44,557 nucleotides of DNA. Source: Okeania sp. KiyG1 (lineage in GTDB: Bacteria > Cyanobacteriota > Cyanobacteriia > Cyanobacteriales > Microcoleaceae). The stretch spans positions 1 through 44,557 of the forward strand of contig NZ_BLZO01000063.1 of assembly GCF_014132355.1 (NCBI RefSeq), given 5' to 3'. Below the pieces are notes generated by a model that was not told the DNA's origin, ran no database searches, and saw nothing but the letters and a program-made list of their open reading frames with translations. How positions within the stretch are numbered: position 1 is the first letter of the stretch; each line of letters opens with the position of its first letter. Shown here piece after piece: positions 39,989 through 44,557 of this stretch. A program made the translations under genes and the position numbers.

Positions 39989-40693
39989 TTACTCGTCACT
40001 ATATAATAGTGTAAATTTTAATCCAGTTAACTTTTCTTCCAAAACTCGTTCGCGAAAAGCATCTGTCGCAAAAATATAACTACGAACAAGTTGAGGAACT
40101 TTGAATAGCGCAACATTATCTAAAAGACTTGTATCAAATGAGTATTTTTTTTACTCGCATAACCTTATGGCTGTTTTTAAAGTATAGGCATTCACTTTTT
40201 TTTTCATCTAAACAGTCAATTATGTTGATAATATTTAAAACTTTCATATTAAAGCCTTCAACGTCAATAGACAAAATTTCTACCTCATTTAAAATCAGCT
40301 TTTTTAATTTTATTAACGAAATATTATCACAAACTAAAATTCCAGAATCCATGTCCACGAAGTTTCCAACAGCTCTTTTAAAACTTCCAGGAGCATTTAG
40401 AGTTTTAAACTTTGCCTGATACTTTGGCCAAGTATCTCCAAACTTCTGATATAGAATCCGGTTATACAGTATATGTTTATAATTCTATCCACACTTTCTC
40501 GCCTTAAATCTCCCCATCCCCCCATCTCCCCATCTCCCCATCCCCCATCTCATATAATAAGTATTCAACCGGATTTGATATGACCTTCAAAATAAGGCCA
40601 CTGCTCATATAAATCTAGTATTGTCCCAGCATCTCCAGTTAAATGAATAGCAGCAAAATTTTCGACATCTGACTGTACGTCCCAGACTTTCAT
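39989..40693 (-). pseudogene. Imm11 (DUF1629)-like immunity protein, broken by a MITE and a frameshift
   Basis: The minus strand from ATG 40691-40693 reads MKVWDVQSDVENFAAIHLTGDAGT, then is interrupted by MITE A copy 2, then ILYQKFGDTWPKYQAKFKTLNAPGSFKEAVGNFVD ... VEILSIDVEGFNMKVLNIINIIDCLDEKKSE ... KVMRVKK. At a run of A8 (plus T8, 40145-40152) removal of one A continues YSFDTSLLDNVALFKVPQLVRSYIFATDAFRERVLEEKLTGLKFTLLYSDE and a stop at 39989-39991. The layout (yxxxNxxxxIDCLDxxKS, then FKVP, then a final LTGLKF) is that of Imm11/DUF1629-type immunity proteins, which protect against polymorphic toxins (family recalled, not searched). No toxin gene is nearby. Confidence 0.65.
40448..40582. mobile_element. 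MITE family A, copy 2, with CCCCATCT array inside
   Basis: Ends GATATAGAATCCGG and CCGGATTTGATAT. The side with AAGTATTCAACCGG matches the left end of copy 1 (1255) in reverse. Interior is a CCCCATCT array. GATAT occurs at both ends and could be a target duplication. It sits inside the Imm11-like gene. Confidence 0.65.
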
Positions 40694-40759
40694 GAATCTA
40701 TTCCACTGATAAAATGCGATTAATCCAAATAATATAACTTTAATTGTTTGAGAATAAAT

Positions 40760-41312
40760 ACCTATTCAATTACCTGAGTAGAGCATTGTCTTTTAAGTTT
40801 AAAATTACTCTCTTACTCCTTTCAAAGTCTTTAAAATTAAGGTTTTCCAGGTTGACATTAAATTTTTCTAATAAAACAAAGTTATGAATAACCTTAACAA
40901 GGCTTGCTTTTTTTCGAGAATAGTATTAATCTATAAATTAATGAAGCAATAAACCTAGTTTGAACTCAGAGGTTAGTATTAGTAAGTAATAGATAAGCTG
41001 TTTCAAATCAGAGGAATTTACGAGAATGATTTATGAAATTGGGCTACAGTTCAATATAAAAATGAAAGCTATACATAATCTAAAAAAATTAGAACATCAA
41101 GCGAACTCTAACTCTACAATAAAAACTTCACAATAAATAGCAAAATTATACCGATAAAAACTTGAAATACTCATAACCTTAAGTTAAAAAAGGAAATTAA
41201 TTATGTAAAGTCTACTGAAAACAGTTAAGCATATTAATCTACTCGGTAAAAGTGTCTGTTAAAGACGAAGAAATAAGTAATAAAAAGCATATTGTTGGTA
41301 AATTCTGTTGGC
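40760..41312. other. Intergenic region, no gene recognised
   Basis: AT-rich, without a convincing frame. Because a strong terminator follows at 41313, an untranslated transcript (small RNA) ending there is possible, but no family was recognised. Confidence 0.4.
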
Positions 41313-41341
41313 AACAGGGGATAACATCCCCTGTTTTTTTT
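41313..41341 (+). terminator. Rho-independent terminator
   Basis: AACAGGGGAT-AAC-ATCCCCTGTT (41313-41334), a near-perfect 10-bp stem with three-base loop, followed by T8. The clearest intrinsic terminator in the window. No recognised gene ends just before it on the plus strand. Confidence 0.85.
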
Positions 41342-41348
41342 GTTAATA

Positions 41349-41510
41349 GATATCTCCAACAATAAAAAATAAAATCAATTATCGTACATAAATTATCAAT
41401 TCTTTCCCCTCCAGGGAGGGGTTAGGGTGGGTTCTCCTCCCAGGAGGGGTTAGGGTGGGTTCCCTATTCCCTCCATACCTATTCCCTATTCCCTCTTTTC
41501 TGGAGATGTC
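41349..41510. mobile_element. MITE family D, copy 2
   Basis: Ends GATATCTCCA and TGGAGATGTC, with left interior like copy 1. The variable interior here is CTCCCAGGAGGGGTTAGGGTGGGTTC repeats and ATTCCCT units. Confidence 0.75.
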
Positions 41511-41881
41511 TAATGATTTTGAATATTTGGTAAGAAACAATTTGCATCTTAGCTTTTTGAATCAATTAGAGATACTATAGCACTACGCAAATAGGTTAGG
41601 AAATTTATAAATGCTCAAGCTCAGTCAGATATTACTTTTAACTTTTAACTTTTAACTTTTAACTGTTCTCAAGTTACTGAGGTACAGTTGTTTTTCTTCT
41701 TTTTTATTCCCTGCTCCCTACTCCCTACTCCCTACTCCCTACTCCCTAAAGCAAAGGAATGCGCGTACCTCACTCTTCTTGGGAATTGCTATATATTCTG
41801 ACTCAGATGACACATTGAGTAAATTACGATAAACTATAAAAGATTAAATTGCCAAAATTTTTATTATTATACTTACTATCT
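41511..41881. repeat. Intergenic simple repeats upstream of the J-domain gene
   Basis: TTTTAAC heptamers (about 41636-41662) and TCCCTAC heptamers (about 41712-41749). No gene. The J-domain promoter should lie after 41760. Confidence 0.6.
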
Positions 41882-42558
41882 ATGCCAAGAAAAACTCAAA
41901 AAAAAGCCACTTCTAATTCTCAACCTCAAGAAAATGCCCTATCATTCTCTTCTATTCATGCTAGGATTAATTTCCTCAACGAAAAACATAAAAAACTTCT
42001 GACCAAAATCAAACGTAAAAAAACTGAGTTGTCTAACCTAACTCAACAAATGCAAACACTTACTCAAGAAATGGTTCAAAAAAGTAGACCATTTTATGAA
42101 AAAATAAATAGTCTAGATCAAAAAATTCATGGTTTATTTGAAAAAATTTTAAGTAATAAACGTTTAGGAAAACGTCAAAAACAAGAAGTGATAGAGATTT
42201 ATCAAGTCTTACAATTAACAGGTAAAATTTCTCCCCGGCCAGAATATTTCAAACGGTCATCATCAGTAAATTTTCAAGATGAAGATAGAGATGATGATGA
42301 ACAGACAACAGAGAAAGATTTTTTGGAGAAAATAATCATTACTATGAAAATGAAGATATTTCTCAACCACGTCCCAGTAGAGACCTGAGAAAAATATTCT
42401 TAAAATTAGCCGATAAATTTCACCCAGATAAAGCTAGCGATAATGAAACTCGTGTTTTCTATACTGAAATAATGAAAGAAATTAATATTGCTTATCAAAG
42501 TGGCGATCTAGCTCGGTTACTAGAGATTGAAAGAGATAAAAATCAAGAGAAAAATTAA
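41882..42558 (+). pseudogene. J-domain (DnaJ-like) protein with N-terminal coiled coil, frameshifted
   Basis: Start at ATG 41882 (MPRKTQKKATSN); the GTG/TTG upstream is less likely. Residues ~30-100 are a basic coiled coil (HARINFLNEKHKKLLTKIKRKKTELSNLTQQMQTL). The frame then runs off at T6 (42319-42324). One added T gives DFFGENNHYYENEDISQPRPSRDLRKIFLKLADKFHPDKASDNETRVFYTEIMKEINIAYQSGDLARLLEIE, ending at 42556-42558. ADKFHPDKA is the J-domain helix II/HPD motif, so the product would be an Hsp70 co-chaperone-like protein. As read, the HPD motif is out of frame and the chaperone interaction would be lost. Confidence 0.8.
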
Positions 42559-42909
42559 GTTTTCCCAAAATGATAGTGAAAAAAATGCGAACAATTAGAG
42601 AAAGAAATTGAACTATTATCTCAGCAGTATGAACAAGTTAAATCAGAATTACGAGAAGTGAAAAATACTCCTCAAGGAAATATGGTAAAACAGTATCGCA
42701 AAGCAAAGCGACAAGGAGAAAATTTGATGGAAATGTTAGTTGCAGAAATAGAAGTAGACCTAAATTCTTTGCAAGAATTGCATAATTTTGTTAAAGATTT
42801 TAAAGACAGGAAAATTACACTAAAAGAGTTTGTTAGAGGTCCTAATTATGTAAATATAGATGATATGGAAGATATGATTAATGAAATGTTTGTAGTGGTA
42901 AATATATAA
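42559..42909 (+). pseudogene. C-terminal part of the J-domain protein or a separate helical fragment
   Basis: From 42658 (GTG) the frame reads VKNTPQGNMVKQYRKAKRQGENLMEMLVAEIEVDLNSLQELHNFVKDFK ... FVVVNI. Upstream it extends as CEQLEKEIELLSQQYEQVKSELRE, a coiled coil, back to an A7 run at 42579-42585. Adding an A there extends it to SQNDSEKK. Joining it to the J domain would need further changes, so whether it was one protein is unsure. No independent ribosome binding site is seen. Confidence 0.5.
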
Positions 42910-43630
42910 ATAATGGATAATGGATAATTGATAATTACCTCGGGTTTTAACCGTTACGGAATTGAATATAAGGAAATATTATTTCTTCTCTTAGTCCATT
43001 GGATATGCTTAGGAAACCCATCCATCCCACCCTACGGGAAGCTGCGCTTTTTCCGTTTGTCATGCTACGCTTGCCATGTCGGCGACAGCCGTTAACGTAG
43101 TTATGCGAAGCAAAACGACCGCTTTTTTCCCTTAAAAGGGAGGCTTGAAACCAAAATTATTTAATTATTAATTATTAATTATTCGGTAAGAAGCAAGAAG
43201 GAAGAACCGAAGGAATAAAAAATAGGAAAAGTGGATGAGGTCAAACCTCAACAAGCTTGTAGAAACTACAGCTGAAGCAGGTAGGAATTAAACCTATAGA
43301 ACCCATTTGGAATCTATTTATACAGGGAGATGGGGAGATTCGTATATTTGCACAATTAAATGTATTTCATAATAATATTCTCTGAAGAAAAAGAATTAGC
43401 ACTGCCCTTTTCAGGGGATAAAAAGCGGTCGAGAGATGGCGTTTTGCTCCGCAACATATAAAGCGGAGCGGCTCTGTCAAGGGCGAGTTTCCGTTCCCTC
43501 CGGGACGCTTTCCGTTTCGGAATGCTACCGCAAACGCGTTAACGTAGTTGTGCGCTAGCAAACGCCATATCTATAGAGACCAAGAGAAAAGAGAATATTC
43601 CTGATGTCAAACCTCCTTATTGCAGGAGGT
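42910..43630. repeat. Two copies of a GC-patch dispersed element
   Basis: 42940-43165 is an inverted relative of 26378-26500 (shared AAATATTATTTCTTCTC, AGGAAACCCATCCATC, ACCGCTTTTTTCCCTTAAAA) with an extra GC-rich centre (43030-43125). 43370-43610 is a related copy in the other orientation (CCTTTTCAGGGGATAAAAAG, GCGGTCGAGAGATGG, ACCAAGAGAAAAG). The minus-strand open frame across the second copy is an artefact. No gene. Confidence 0.55.
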
Positions 43631-43633
43631 AGT

Positions 43634-43689
43634 GATAACTGATAACTGATAACTGATAACTGATAACTGATAACTGATAACTGATAACT
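43634..43689. repeat. Eight GATAACT heptamers directly before a start codon
   Basis: Eight perfect tandem GATAACT units (reverse of the TTATCAG type at 22095-23357) run to within three bases of the ATG at 43693. AGGAGG lies just before them at 43624-43629. Confidence 0.9.
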
Positions 43690-43692
43690 GAA

Positions 43693-44557
43693 ATGACAGA
43701 ATCTATTTCTTGGCAGGAACGCTATCTCAATTTAATCGACCACATTGTAGAAATTACTCTCAAAGGTCAAATTCGTTCTAAAGAACAAGTATATCAAATG
43801 CTGGTAAAAGAAGTTAGCAGTGGTACGGGGGAAATTTTTGAACGTTGTTTTGATGAACGTCTGCAAACTGTCCAAAACCAAGTAGATACAGAAACTGATG
43901 AGTTAAAACAAGCAAAAGCTAATCGTCGTTTGCGGGCACTGAAAACTATTCAAGGAGAATGGGAGCGGTGGGAAAAACTAAATCAAACTCAAGAAGCGAT
44001 CGCTTCATCTGTACAAGAAATTATTAATGCTGAGTCTAGCGATCGCCTGACTACTTTATTCAATGCTATTGACCCTAACCAAAAACAACCTCTAACTCTC
44101 AATCAACTACAAAAACTGGCTAAAAGTCTAGACGGACAAAAACTCCAAACTGCTGACTCTGAATTAGAAAAAGATTTGCAACAGTTTTCGACTGGTATTA
44201 CTAAAGGTCTTGAAGCTTGGCAACGACTGCAACCTTATTTGGTAAGTTGGATTTATGACCAAAGTAAGGGTCAATTAGGATTTGGTGGTACTCCCGAACA
44301 ACGAGGACCGTGGGTATTATGGGCAAAACAGGTAAATAGTTCTTTTCCAGAGGGTTTATTTAATACTATTGCTCTGGAAAAGTCGATTGTAGAATTTGCG
44401 AGTAAGGCGAGTATTGAGGCTAGTAATTTAGTTGAATTGGCATTGATTTTACAATGTTTACAAAGGGGATTAGTTGAATGGTTTGATAAGTTAATTTATG
44501 ATGCTAAGGTAGGGGCAAAATTATCGATTTCTACTTTTTTAACTTTTGCTACTATTT
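43693..44557 (+). CDS. Conserved helical protein of unknown function (runs off the window)
   Basis: Open from ATG 43693 to the end of the window, 288 codons so far. MTESISWQERYLNLIDHIVEITLKGQIRSKEQVYQML is followed by long helical, charged stretches (VDTETDELKQAKANRRLRALKTIQGEWERWEKL), later a more compact region with Trp and Gly (LVSWIYDQSKGQLGFGGTPEQRGPWVLWAKQVNSSFP) and NLVELALILQCLQRGLVEWFDKL. Two HIP1 sites lie inside. No domain recognised; no signal peptide. Codon use is like that of the housekeeping genes. The usual ribosome binding distance is disturbed by the heptamer array: the only good Shine-Dalgarno sequence is over 60 bases upstream. Confidence 0.8.
   Translation, partial: MTESISWQERYLNLIDHIVEITLKGQIRSKEQVYQMLVKEVSSGTGEIFERCFDERLQTVQNQVDTETDELKQAKANRRLRALKTIQGEWERWEKLNQTQEAIASSVQEIINAESSDRLTTLFNAIDPNQKQPLTLNQLQKLAKSLDGQKLQTADSELEKDLQQFSTGITKGLEAWQRLQPYLVSWIYDQSKGQLGFGGTPEQRGPWVLWAKQVNSSFPEGLFNTIALEKSIVEFASKASIEASNLVELALILQCLQRGLVEWFDKLIYDAKVGAKLSISTFLTFATI

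Noticed and set aside
40134-40358. FkbM-type methyltransferase fragment, from LSIDVEGFNMKVL
   Set aside because: Extending the frame both ways gives FGDTWP, NIIDCLDEKKS, FKVP and LTGLKF, which fits an Imm11/DUF1629-type protein better.
41252-41365. Small peptide gene VSVKDEEISNKKHIVGKFCWQQGITSP
   Set aside because: It runs through the stem and U-tract of a strong terminator and has no ribosome binding site.
43367-43561. 64-codon minus-strand frame
   Set aside because: It is contained in a dispersed GC-rich repeat element.

Overview
The window looks like the chromosome of a filamentous, AT-rich cyanobacterium of the Trichodesmium/Okeania/Oscillatoriales type (inference). HIP1 octamers (GCGATCGC) are scattered through it. 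There are heptanucleotide arrays, large gene-poor stretches packed with MITEs and dispersed repeats, cyanobacterial-style Ser/Thr kinases (one fused to GUN4), and STAND and Rpn-type accessory genes. No tRNA, rRNA or CRISPR array was recognised.

Layout. 1-5954: a TrkA-type K+ channel, a MITE-rich spacer, a HEAT-like gene lying between a partial duplicate of the leuS 3' end and leuS itself. 6259-8686: three tandem paralogs of an unrecognised family whose conserved His and Cys suggest a permuted papain-like (LRAT/NlpC-P60-like) fold. 8742-9193: a small membrane-anchored protein. 9236-18646: a remnant and then six tandem Ser/Thr kinase genes (kinase, Ig-like domain, multi-pass membrane tail); only two, the second and the sixth, are open from end to end, and the sixth is a shorter, divergent form. 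18661-20330: a TnpB-only IS200/IS605-type element with another small element nested inside. 20618-22069: a DUF429 protein and a coiled-coil protein. 22095-23357: seven copies of a ~160-bp unit with variable TTATCAG arrays. 23420-26154: two small proteins sharing a motif, divergent from a STAND/NB-ARC ATPase. 27339-28403: hemE. 29703-32330: an SDR/epimerase gene followed by a tandem array built partly from its own 3' end. 32364-35242: an RTX-DUF192 fusion and a kinase-GUN4 fusion. 35243-36900: repeated debris of an Rpn/DUF2887-type gene. 37002-38606: a B12-binding radical SAM enzyme. 39196-40693: a divergent riboflavin-synthase-like gene and an Imm11-like immunity gene broken by a MITE. 41882-42909: a broken J-domain gene. 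43693-end: a conserved unknown gene leaving the window.

The housekeeping genes (leuS, hemE, radical SAM) and the large regulators are fully open. The duplicated accessory genes carry many one-base frameshifts in A or T runs. In most cases adding exactly one base to the run restores a frame that the paralogs show to be real. Because long housekeeping genes in the same sequence are not affected, this looks more like decay, phase variation or reliance on transcriptional slippage than uniform sequencing error, but only reads can decide.

The best candidate for an undescribed system is the 12-kb locus 6259-18646. It joins an amplified family of putative permuted papain-like proteins to an amplified family of membrane kinases carrying an extra Ig-like domain. 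A second candidate is the STAND ATPase with its two motif-sharing neighbours.
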